DNA of 64,000 bases from Paramecium tetraurelia (Eukaryota; Ciliophora; Oligohymenophorea; Peniculida; Parameciidae), in contig NW_001799066.1 in NCBI RefSeq assembly GCF_000165425.1, positions 1-64,000 on the forward strand, given 5' to 3'. Positions 38,001-48,305 of the stretch are shown one piece after another; the first letter of the stretch is position 1; every line of letters starts with the position of its first letter. Made by a program: the position numbers and the translations under genes. The notes under the pieces were generated by a model. It did no database searches and was not told the DNA's origin. It was given only the letters and a program-made list of their open reading frames with translations.

Positions 38001-40241
38001 TATTGTCACATATAACAACACCAAAGGTTGCGATTTTATATAGACAGTCGATAACTTTGACTTCTATAATACTAATACTAAAGTTATGCAAAGAGTGAAT
38101 GTTGTCGATCCTGATGACTTTAAGGAAACGAATTTCAAAAAATAATGCTTAGATGTGTTATGTCGATTCTTTAGAGTGATGCAATTACTATGTGAAAATA
38201 ATAATAGTGAAATGAAAGAATTTTTCAGAAGACAAACTGATGATGTATAAATATAATATAGTATATTAGTAAAACATAGCAAGAATAAACTCAATAAATT
38301 TTATTGAATTCACTAGTGTGTAATTAAGAGCATATTTAAAAATATTGTCTAGAGCCATCATTATTATCCCTGCATCAATACTTGACTTCATTAATGAAGT
38401 AATTTAGCTACCTTGCATTGAAAATTAAATAACTTTATGTCATACTACCTTTTTTGAGGATGTCAGCAACATGGCTCATTTCTTTGCTAATAAATCAAAT
38501 CAACTTCAAAGATTATTTGATACTGAAGATGACTTGTAAGAGTTGTAAGAATTATTCAATAAAATTCTTCAGACTGTTTTATTGGTTTTAGAAGGAAATG
38601 AAGAAAAGATTTATAAGGATATTTAGAACAAATTAGAAGCCTCGTTTCTCATTAGCTTCTTAAGTCTAAGTTTTGAATAACTTAACATTGAAAACATCAA
38701 TGATTTAGAAATGTATAAATTTATTAAATCTATATTTTAGTTATTTGTTATAATAGGATAAGATCTTTAATTCAGATATGCTTCGAATTTTAAACGTATG
38801 CATTATTGAATAAAAAATGGCTTCTTATTAGCAAAGTCGATGGATATAATAATTTCATGAGCAATTAAGTGTAAATCCAATTATAAAGGATATTTATGAT
38901 AATCTTATAGTTTTAGTAACAAATATTTATAAATTAGATTCATAACATAGAAATAGTCTATGAAGGGAAGTCCATGACAGTATTCTTTCCTTATCATCCT
39001 CTTTTTAACTTATTATCTGAATCATCAAAACAAGATTTATTATTTTAAATAAATAGAGAAACCTAAAGAGATAAACTGCTGGGTTTGCTTAGTGCAACCA
39101 ATATCTTATTTTATGAATTAGAACACAATTATAAGTTAAACCACTATAGAATTCCCATTACGTAAAATAATCTTAATGTAATGCAAAAATTATCCTCTGT
39201 CTTGGCCTTGTTAATAAATTTATCAATGGTATGATTTTGATCATTTAAATATAGATTTTTTTCTATACAGTAGTCGTTAAAGGGAATACGTATTTGTTAA
39301 CATCAACTCTGTACAACTCTTTAATCATAAAAATGCTCTCTGTCAGTTAGCTATTCTCATAGATTATCTTATTTATAATGGTTAGTTTTCAGAGGATTCC
39401 AATTTATCTATAAAAAAACAGCAAAGGCAATGACAAATTAAGTCTATTATTAGTGATCATTCAGGAAGATACTTGTTTATTATTGTTTCTATTGGTTTTA
39501 TTGTCTTTTTTTGGTGCCTTCATAAATAGCACAGTATTTGTGATCCATCTTGTTGAAATATTTAGTCGAGTAACTATCTTAAAAAATGTGTTTTAAGCTA
39601 TTAGTTATAATGCTAAACAATTATTGGTTGTGGCATTCTTAGGAGTACTTTTTGTATTTGCCTTTTCAGTTATAAGTTTTAGTGTTTACTTTGATGATAT
39701 CTATTAAGAGGAATAGACTGAAACATGTGATTCATTAATTACTTGCATGATAACGCTTATAACTTCTGGAGTGATTGGTAATAGTATGATCAATTGGGAT
39801 CCTTTAAAATTCTTTTTTGATATGCTTTTCACAGTGTTTTTTGGATTGCTTTTTACCAACATTGTTTAAGGTATCATGATCGACACATTTGCAGAATTAA
39901 GAGATTAAAGACAAAAGATTGAAGATGATATAAAAAATAGATGTTTCATATGTGCAGCATAGAGAGGTGAGTTGGAAAATAAAAATTAATCATTTGAATA
40001 GCACATTCAAGAAAAACATTTAATATGGAATTATGTATTTTATGTGAAATGTTTATGGTTAAAGGAATGGACAGAATATACTGGATTAGAGTATTGGATC
40101 TATGAAAAAATAAAATAAGATGATACAAGTTGGTTTCCAGAATCCGTCATTGATGGCAAAAATATAGCAGAAAGATTAGATTAATTAGAAAATCTATTAT
40201 CATAAGTAATAGTCTATTAAGAGAATAATTCAGGAGGATGA
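32037..40241 (+). CDS. IP3-receptor-type Ca2+ release channel
   Basis: About 2,680 residues, start MNLSQNLRYGSFIRIAGK, end TGA 40239-40241. The N-terminal third has the IP3R beta-trefoil/MIR layout (VIFQHVESGQYLACSEEC, SHYSDSEWKIQL, LRLRHVMTGKLLFCQD). RIH-type helical regions follow, and the RIH-associated block reads VLCRFFRVMQLLCENNNSEM. The last 350 residues contain hydrophobic segments (LLLFLLVLLSFFGAF, LLVVAFLGVLFVFAFSVI), the pore CDSLITCMITLITSGVIGNSM, the inner helix FTVFFGLLFTNIVQGIMIDTFAELR, and the cytosolic zinc site CFICAAQRGE...FEQHIQEKH then WTEYTGLEYW, all as in animal IP3Rs. Early introns deduced from frame: 32128-32155, 32289-32313, 32408-32436, 34232-34251, and about 38249-38273; more exist near 38.8-39.3 kb. 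The expected place is ER or alveolar-sac/contractile-vacuole membranes. The filter is altered (see findings). Confidence 0.93.
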
Positions 40242-40364
40242 ATTATAGTATTTATAAATTAAATATCATAAATGATTATTTTATAAATATTTCGATAGAT
40301 GAGCTTAATTTTAATTTAATGATTGATATTTAATTATAAAACATGTCACTACTGCCAAATTAAC

Positions 40365-41216
40365 TCATATTTTTATTCTAATTAATTTCTCTTTATTAGT
40401 TATTAACATATCTCCTTGTCTTAATATATCAAATCTTTCATCAGACTATAAATTAAAAAGAGTTGTTTATTCCCAAGTTATGATATTAATTTTACAAAGC
40501 AAATTTAACTTTTTAAAATAGATATCATCATTAGTTTTTGAATAAATTAAGTTTGAAGTAGGAAATCTTTATATTCTTAATATTTTATTTTTATTATTCA
40601 ATAATACAAATTTATCTGGAGGTCTAGAGGTAACAACTTAGAAAAATTTGTTCTTTGATAATTGAATTTCATATGCTCCTGTTACCATAAATGTACCTTC
40701 GACTTTATTTCTTTCAAAATTGATGAACTTAATTAATCCAGCATATGAAATGTGAACCAACTATCCTGGCGAATAATTATTTAGAATTAATTCTTAAATA
40801 GGTTCAACTTTAATTGCCTTAACAATAATTTACTTTTTATAATCCCAAATACTAATATTTAAATCATGACTTCCAACAATAATGAAATTATCTTTATGAA
40901 ATTCTAAAAAAAATACTTCCCTCAAGTTTCTTGATAATATTATTGAATTTTATTATTCTTTAGCATTTTCTATTCTTGTTTTACCATCCTTTGAATAAGA
41001 TAGAGCATAAAGTGGATAATTTATCGCTAAAGCTGATGCCAAACCATTTTCGCATTATTTTTGATAAATTAATGAATTCTTACTCAAATCCCAAATCAAT
41101 ATTTTTTCATCTAAAGCAGTACTTATTAATAAATTTATGTTATTTTTATCTTATTAATAAAATAAAATTGGTTTTGTATGCCCTTTTAATTCACCTACTA
41201 TTTATCTCATCTACAT
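40365..41216 (-). CDS. WD40-repeat protein
   Basis: Uninterrupted 283-residue frame, TGA 40367-40365. WD40 blades are visible: GELKGHTKPILFY, ISTALDEKILIWDLSKNS, IIVGSHDLNISIWDYKKQ; later blades are divergent (INFERNKVEGTFMV). The start MQMRQIVGELKGH is the first ATG after an upstream TGA, but an upstream exon cannot be excluded. A beta-propeller scaffold; the partner is unknown. Unlike the WD40 array of the NACHT gene, the repeats here are old and divergent. The gene converges with the IP3-receptor gene (123-bp spacer) and is divergent from SCO1. Confidence 0.8.
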
Positions 41217-41446
41217 TTCAATTATAAAATTTGTAATATAATAAAATAAAACTCATAACTTTTTAAAATTCATCGATTATTCATTCAGAATCTAAACCCC
41301 ATAAGCTCTTCAAAAAATGCAAGTACTATTTTGTATAATATTTAAATATGCTTTCATTGAAGTCCCATCTACGATTTAATAAAAATTATTTGAGGTATTT
41401 TTATTACAATTTTCTTGAAATATTATTATTATCATTTTCGTAATTG

Positions 41447-42387
41447 ATGTTGTTAAGAAGATCCATAATGCTTTTTAGTCCTTGTCTAAAATCAAATGCA
41501 AGATTTTTGATCTAAAGGCCAAGATATTATTTTGGAGATCAGAGAAAAGAAAATCCATTGAGTGATTTAGAATAAAAACCTCCCCTTACGAAGGATGAAG
41601 TCAAAGAAACTTTAAAGGGTTAAGAGCCTGAAGAAGAGGAAGACATTTCTAAGAGATCTAATGTGCTTCTATATTCATTTGGTGCCATAGGATTAATGTT
41701 GGGATATGTGTTTATGCAAATAACTCAAATGGGATATTAAAATAAATCTAAACCTGTAGAAATGACAGTCAAACACAAAGGGAAGGCATAAATGTATTTT
41801 AGTAATTCATTTCAAGAGGCGGACCATGGAAATTATTGACTACAGATGGAAGAGTTATGACAGATTAGGACTTAAAAGGATCATATTATATGATATATTT
41901 TGGATTTTGTAATTGCCCGGATATTTGTCCTGCATCACTTCTAAAACTCTCAAAGGCATTATAAAGGATTAGATAGTTACCAGAGGGAAAAGTATAAATC
42001 TAATTATTAAAATAGCTTTTTAATTTAAAAACTATATTTGTATCAGTTGACCCTGATAGAGATTCAGGAGAGAGAGTTGACAGATTCCTATCTCATTTTG
42101 ATAAGAGTATAATAGGATTAAGGGGAAGATCAAATGATGACCCTGAACTAAAAGAGGCAATGAGAAATTTTAAAATTTATGCATCGAAAATCAAATTCTA
42201 ATAAGAAGATGAAAAGACAAAATAGACTACAGATTAATATACAATTGATCATACAATCATAACTTACTTAATGGATAGTGAGAATAATTATGTGACACAT
42301 CTTGGATCAAATTTGGGGGAATTTGATTTGGCAAGAATAATTGTGGAAAAGATTCTAGAAAATGAGAGAGAAAAAATGTAAAATTGA
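41447..42387 (+). CDS. SCO1: SCO1/SenC mitochondrial copper chaperone
   Basis: 305 residues with one 23-nt intron at 41794-41816 that restores the frame and ends CAAG. The basic, Ser/Arg-rich N-terminus ([20 protein letters not shown]) fits a mitochondrial presequence, then a single membrane span ([18 protein letters not shown]) anchors it in the inner membrane. The thioredoxin-fold domain begins at [13 protein letters not shown]. Copper ligands are present: [14 protein letters not shown] gives the CxxxCP pair (residues about 150-154) and [10 protein letters not shown] the conserved His near residue 260. [13 protein letters not shown] matches the family. SCO1 delivers copper to the CuA site of cytochrome c oxidase subunit 2. 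Confidence 0.95.
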
Positions 42388-42563
42388 TATTAAATTTATC
42401 TAAGTATTAAGCATCAAAGAGTAAATATATTTGGTTTATTTTTTAATTTAATGACACCAATTTTATAAAAAATGAAATATTCAATAGTTTTTGATCAACA
42501 AATTTAATATAATTAATTTTATATTAATATCATTATTAATCCAACATTATATTTATGTATAAT

Positions 42564-42992
42564 TCAAAATAAGCTTTTAATCTGCTGTGGTTCTTTTTTA
42601 TGAAAGATTATTACTGATATCATTACCAAACAGAGACCAATTGTTATTAATTTTATGAATTCCTTTTATTTTTATTCTTGCTAATTAGAATACATCGTCT
42701 TTGTGATAAGTCTTGCTTCTTTTTTTTTCTAAGTGCTTTCAGTTCCTATTATTCCATTTTTATAGGTTTTATTATTAAGTTATTGCATATTTTTATTGAA
42801 ATCTAATTCTTTTTTATCATAATAACAACTACTGTTTTAATACTCTCGAGCTTGCTACTATTTTTCATTATTTTCCAACTTTCTTAACTAAATAGAACTT
42901 TCTCTTGTTCTGATTGTTTACATTGTGTATATTGATCTTTCAGCAATTATTGTATCACTTTTTAAGCTTAAAGATGTTGAAGACTTAAACAT
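42564..42992 (-). CDS. Small tail-anchored protein, unknown function
   Basis: Frame of 142 residues from MFKSSTSLSLKSDTIIA to TGA 42566-42564. The middle is polar and Gln-rich (ENNEKQQQAREYQNSS), and the C-terminus is a single hydrophobic helix, FIKLITIGLCLVMISVIIF, followed by HKKEPQQIKSLF, the form of a tail-anchored membrane protein. SNARE-like topology is possible but no SNARE motif was verified. The 5' part may be longer: coding-like sequence in another frame (INLEVSENIRKISNCTN) lies immediately upstream to about 43100, and a 32-nt intron candidate would join it. Upstream to about 43370 another frame (KDYWQKNCSSQSSKF) also looks coding. The start is therefore uncertain. Confidence 0.55.
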
Positions 42993-43422
42993 TAATAAAA
43001 AATTAAATTTCTTACAATATTGAGATCATAAATATTATTAGTGCAATTTGATATTTTTCTAATATTTTCTGATACTTCTAAGTTAATAACAATGTATTAT
43101 AAATATCAAAATAGGTGAGTATTTTCTATTAAATTATTTTAATTAAATAAATAGTTATCAGGTCAACTACTGATTATTTGCGATCTTAATTTTTGATAAA
43201 GTTTTTTACCTTTCAAAAAGTCCAATTCATTATTACACAATATTGGATTATGTTAGACTTTCATTTGATGGTTACTAAAAGACGATAAAAATTTTGAAGA
43301 TTAGGAGGAGCAATTCTTCTACCAATAATCTTTTTTTTTTAAATATTTGTAATCATTTATTATAAAAATGGATTTTAATTAATGTGATTCAATTATTTTT
43401 AATATTATTCTGTTAAAAAAAA

Positions 43423-44651
43423 ATGTCTGAAGAAGAATTAGTAAATAGGTTCATTGATAACATTTCAAATGAGCTTCACTATAAAAACCAAGAAGAAGTA
43501 GTCCAAAATGTGTATCAGTTGATTGATTTAACATGTAATAAATAGTTTACAATTGTAGAGATCCTGTTGGAAAAAATAAGAATACTAAACATTGAAAAAC
43601 ATGATCATTAATAAGAATTGGAGGCTTAGAATGATACTTTAAGAGCAGAAATAGCTTTCAACCTCTAACAGTAAATGTAAATGCAAGTATAGTACTCTAA
43701 TTATTTAGCGTATTTAAGATGAGTTATTGTAAAAATAGGATACCTTATATGAGAAACTACTAATCCTAGAAGAAGAATTGAAATAGTAATAAATTCTTAA
43801 TGCTATTTATAAAAACCAAGTATAAAATCCTTAACTTTTATGATAGTTAGAATCGAAGTAAAATAATGGGGAAAATCAAAATGTAGAGCAGTTTGTCTTC
43901 GAACTTAAGGAATTGTAGATTGAAAATGAGTATTAAAAGTAACAAATCTAATCTCTGAAATCAATAATTTCTGAAAATAAGTAGGATTATTAATCGTAAT
44001 TGATGTCAAATTCATCCCTTATTTAGCATTAAGAAGCCATTATAAAAAGTAGAATTCTATTTTTATGTTAGATATGAAGGACGAATTAAGTACTTAAAGA
44101 TAGCAAATTAGATAGTTAAAATCAGAAAATAAATAAATTAATGATCAAATATATGAGAAATAACAATCAGCATTAAAGGAGATAACTAATTCACCATTTC
44201 TTCAGAATGCACACTCAATTAATACCAAGTAGAAGACCATTGTGAATGAACAGAAGGATTCTAAGAAAAATTAGTTCTCATCTTAAAAAAGATATTTGTA
44301 GGCTGATGATTTATATGATGTGAATTAATTTACACTTCTAGAATGTGAGTTGCAAGATACCAACTATAATACAAGTCTAAATACATGTTGTAGAAATAGC
44401 TATAATTTTAAGAAAGTATAAATAAATGAATAGCCTACTCCAGTATAAAGAAACATCTATAAAGTAAATTCTATTTAAATTCAAATTAGGACTTTTTTAA
44501 TTTAACATCTTAATGTGTTAAATTGAATTTGAATGAAGAAAAAATACTAGATTCAAGAGTTTCCCATTTGTTTGATGAATATGTTGATTAAAAGATACCA
44601 TACCATTAATGGTACAATGAAATAAAGAAATACTTATTGACTTTAATATGA
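43423..44651 (+). CDS. Coiled-coil protein, unknown function
   Basis: 376 residues after four introns (43687-43708, 43820-43846, 44049-44071, 44464-44489); exon sum divides by three, and the 27-nt intron contains an in-frame TGA, so splicing is obligatory. Start MSEEELVNRFIDNISNEL. Residues about 45-200 are an almost continuous coiled coil (ILLEKIRILNIEKHDHQQ, LLILEEELKQQQILNAI, LKELQIENEYQKQQIQSL). A polar, Ser/Asn-rich middle precedes a C-terminal helical end (EEKILDSRVSHLFDEYV...WYNEIKKYLLTLI). Cortex or basal-body roles are common for such ciliate proteins, but this is only a guess. Every exon junction is supported by the frame. Confidence 0.87.
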
Positions 44652-44751
44652 TATTACTAAAATTAACATAAATTCTTTAAAAAATGAATTATTTTCATAA
44701 TAATATTTTTAAATAATAGTATGAATCAACTAATGACAATCTTTCCTAAAT

Positions 44752-45855
44752 TCAAAACGTATTCATTTCCATATAATATTATCTCTTTTTTGAAACTACC
44801 TACACTAAATTAATATTATAATTGTCCGTATTTTAATGTTATTATTTCTATTTCAAAATCACCTTTGATATTATCAAATCATTACCAAAACGATTACTAC
44901 CTCCAGTGGCCACACACAATGAGTCTGTTTTTATACAAACTAATGTATTTGTAACTGGTTTAAATTCTTAATTTAATAAGGTCCCTATTATTTTCGTCAT
45001 TGGGCCAAAGTTTTGGAATTGGAAATTAGCAATCCCAACTCCTTTGAAATTGCCAAATTTGCAAAGTTGATTATTATCTAATTTATAACCAAAAAAGCAT
45101 TCTTAACATTTTTAATTATTTGGGACACATGATTTGCATCCTTTTAATCTGCAAGCTAAATACTCTTTTAATTTATTACATTTAGACGATTATAATTCTA
45201 TTTATTTCAATTATATTATTGAAGCTGGACCTTCTAGTTTGATTGGCAGAGATTGGATTGGTTCAAACTATTCGTTATTATCCAATACTGATAGAAGGGC
45301 ACTTTTTGGTAGTGATTTGATTCCGAAAATATGAAATTCAAATTGCCCTGTTGATGTTGTTATTGCATTAGTTTAGAGTTATTATTTCTCTTCTTCTATA
45401 ATTAATGAAAGATGAGTATCACTCAATTTCTCATTAAATGATCCCTTGATCACAAGAGCTCCATACCCTCCTTCATTCAGGATAACATTGGGTAATTAGA
45501 CTTTATCTTTGAGGACAACATTTAATTATGCAATTGGATTACTATACACATAGCCTAAACTAAGTTCTGTTATAGATATTGAAACACTGTATTGTTAATT
45601 TAGCTTCCCTTCTGCATAACTAAATGTGAAAATGCCTTCCTTATTAGATTCAATTGATTGCTTATTATTTTCAATCTTAATTTCTAATTTTGCAGGGATT
45701 CCTTATCCATATTGTGATACTACTTTGCCTGTAATGAGATTTTAATCCTTATGATATAATTTTAAGAATTTTGAGTTTATGTTATCATTTTGAATGCATA
45801 AAACCAGCAACAAAAGCAACGCAATTGAAGTCGTTAATATTTTTGTATAATTCAT
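44752..45855 (-). CDS. Secreted or surface Cys-containing protein
   Basis: Uninterrupted 367-residue frame, ATG at 45855, TGA 44754-44752. The N-terminus is a clear signal peptide (KILTTSIALLLLLVLC). Residues about 40-110 resemble a carboxypeptidase-regulatory-like or CnaB-like beta-sandwich (ITGKVVSQYGQGIPAKLEIK... EGIFTFSYAEGK). A Cys cluster around residues 235-275 (CNKLKEYLACRLKGCKSCV, CQECFFGYKLDNNQLC) resembles the furin-like/GFR cysteine pattern of ciliate surface proteins. No second membrane segment is visible, so it is probably secreted into a vacuole or outside the cell. Function unknown. Its start codon directly abuts an ATG on the other strand (CATATG at 45853-45858). Confidence 0.82.
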
Positions 45856-45906
45856 ATGAATGAAAATTAATGGAATCATTCGAAGTATGGGTATAATTTA
45901 TGTGAA

Positions 45907-46516
45907 ATGATATTAATGATGATGATGATCACAGGACTATCCAACTTTGCTACTATGCCTGCTCTCTATATAGTTAAGAAATAGAATATCATATTCTAAT
46001 TTTACATAGGGATTTTCACACTTTTAACAAATTTCATGTACCAAACACTTGAGAGTCTCTATTATTCTTACTTTATCATAGAAGAAGGACGATGGCATAG
46101 ATTGGATAACATTGAATCTATCACTTGTTTTTTAATGATGTTTACGCAGCCTAGTGATTTTTAGAATCTTAAATTTGAAACAAATCTCAATTACTTTGGT
46201 TTTTAGTGTGTAAGATTTTCAGCCAAATCATATGAATTGTACAATAGGTCCGAATCTTCTTTAAGTTCTAATTTGCTTATTGGTCATTCTCAAAAGAAGG
46301 CGTTTACCAAAATTAATTAAAAAAAAAGTAATTAAAACAAAAGTAATCATAAACCGTAAATGATACTAGCTTCATAAGGGCTTTATTTTGAGTTTATTTG
46401 TTGTTTTATTTTCACATTATCTTAGGATGAACTCAAAGATAACCTCAGATTTTACCATGAATTTGGCATGTATGTGTATGAGTCTTCTCATTCTATATGT
46501 GGGCATCTAAGTGTGA
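45907..46516 (+). CDS. Multipass membrane protein, perhaps TMEM8/DUF3522-like
   Basis: 184 residues from the ATG at 45907, with introns 46127-46154 and 46343-46369 (the second contains an in-frame TGA). The frame is open back to an ATG at 45856, which would add 17 residues but leave no spacer to the divergent gene, so I prefer 45907. Hydrophobic segments: ILMMMMITGLSNFATMPALYI, FYIGIFTLLTNFMYQ, IFRILNLKQISITLVF, LLQVLICLLVIL, FILSLFVVLFSHYL and MNLACMCMSLLILYVGI. RWHRLDNIESIT after the second span weakly recalls the loop of the TMEM8/myomaker family; this is a guess. About six spans, function unknown. Confidence 0.6.
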
Positions 46517-47248
46517 CTTAGAATTTACCTGGTCGAATTTTATGAGATTCCATATTTAAAAGACACATATAATGAAATATTAATTGACGATAAAGTTTAC
46601 AAATTATAATTATTATTTTTGAAACATCCCCCATTTATTTATTAATTTGACACTTTAGAAGGTATAAATATTAATCTACGTCAATCTAAATAAAGAAATA
46701 GTATTATTGAAACAATATCCAAATGATATATGATTTTGAATAAGGTATTATAATTAATAATTCAATATGATATATGTAATTCATTTATTGAACATTTTGA
46801 TGTTGAATTTTCGATTGATAATTCATAAAGATAATCAGTAGTCTATGGTTATTTTAACATGTAAAATGATATTTCTTCAATTATTTATTACTGAATTAAA
46901 GAGAAAAAATACTGTTATTATTAGCAAGCAGAATCTAAGTAAATCCATTGAAAAGATATTTTCAAATTATGAACAGTTTGTTAATTAAAGTGTATTTATT
47001 ATTGATTGATAGGATAGAATTATACGATATTAGTTTATATATTTTTATACATTAAAAATACTTAATAATACTCAGAAATCATAAAATAATCTCAAAAAAA
47101 TTGAATAATTGAATAAATCCAAAGTGGAAATCTAAATTTAATCTGATTCATAAATTTTTTTGTTTCATAAAAATAAGAGGCTACAGCAAATATACGGCTT
47201 ATATAGTGAATTTAAGCTTAGTTGTTTGATATTTTTCCATTATATTAA
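46517..47248. other. Intergenic spacer
   Basis: About 730 bp of very AT-rich sequence between two plus-strand genes. I see only short frames with frequent TGA, and no RNA gene or repeat. Confidence 0.55.
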
Positions 47249-47928
47249 ATGTAATTTGAGAAACTAAATCGAAAGCTTTACATCTTACCAAAGGTTGAGA
47301 GCTGCGTGAAATTAGATCTAGATTTCAGATTGAACACTCCTATGCATAGCATGGCTAACAAACATTATTAAGGATGCTATCCTAAAACGACTAGATCAGT
47401 TAAGTCAGATGAATTGATGAATACTCCTACTATGACAACCATCACAATTTCTTCAGGAAAAAGGATCAAATTATATGCTCCCATGCAAGAGAGCAAAAGA
47501 GCACAACGTTTAAAGAACGTCCCTTATGAATTGCAATATTTCTAAACCAAGTTGCCTACAAAGAACTTTAAATCTAGTCATTTGATGAGTGAAGATTTGC
47601 TGAATCAGCCAGGTGAGTAGATTGATAATCAATAGAAATGGCAAATGAGATCTCACATTAATAAGATGAATAAGGCTACTACATCTTACTAAATGAAAAG
47701 GGGGGAGAAGAATGTTGTGAAATAAACTCAATCCACATTCGATTTATCGTTTATTAAGTAACAAAATGAGGAGACAGTTGAAAATGAAAAATTAAAAGTA
47801 TGGTTATAATCTATATTTTTTAGAGATATCATTCATACAAAAGAGCAACGTAAAATCTAATCAGATAGTTTTCAAATAAACACAATGTAAAATAGTTATG
47901 TTGTGATCTCTAGGATAAACAAGAATGA
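47249..47928 (+). CDS. Basic protein of unknown function
   Basis: 217 residues if the 26-nt intron 47798-47823 is removed. Start MQFEKLNRKLYILPKVES. The protein is Lys/Arg/Ser/Thr-rich, without hydrophobic segments (SMANKHYQGCYPKTTRSVK, SGKRIKLYAPMQESKRAQR). It could be a cytoskeleton- or nucleus-associated protein, but no family is recognised. Oddly, leaving the intron in also gives an open frame with a different C-terminus that ends ten bases further on (TGA 47936-47938). The spliced form ends NKHNVKQLCCDLQDKQE. A small minus-strand frame (47872-48096) overlaps the 3' end. Confidence 0.7.
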
Positions 47929-48096
47929 TTAAGATTGAGGTTCAATTTTATGTTTATTTATCTCTTTAAATATATAATTCATCTTTTATTTTAAGTGAAT
48001 TATTTTTATTTAATTCGAAACTTCTGTTGCTCTTTTGAATAGGGCTTATTCAAATGGATCCAGCGTTTCTTCTATTGATGCATACAGAGATTTCAT
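47872..48096 (-). CDS. Possible small protein (74 residues)
   Basis: ATG at 48096 preceded in frame by TGA, ending TGA 47874-47872. The first part, MKSLYASIEETLDPFEQ followed by ALFKRATEVSNQ, looks like real protein; the last third is less convincing and overlaps the 3' end of the plus-strand gene by 57 bp. Either a short convergent gene or the first exon of one with an unplaced intron. No family recognised. Confidence 0.3.
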
Positions 48097-48305
48097 ATTC
48101 ACTCAATAAATTCCACACATATTTTTGAGTTTAAAAGTTGAATAATTTTTTGATTGTGTTTTAATATTGTCTTTACTATTGTTCTAAATTTTCAATTCAA
48201 ATCGTATTATTGTTTGATAATTAATGTGAGTTTGAAAAATTAGATTTATGACATATAAAGAGAACTAATGAATAATTGTAAACTTTGATATTATTATATT
48301 TAATT

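Noticed and set aside
45856-45858. ATG at 45856 as the start of the membrane-protein gene.
   Set aside because: It touches the divergent gene's start codon, leaving no promoter or leader; the in-frame ATG at 45907 gives a hydrophobic start and is more likely. Kept only as a finding.
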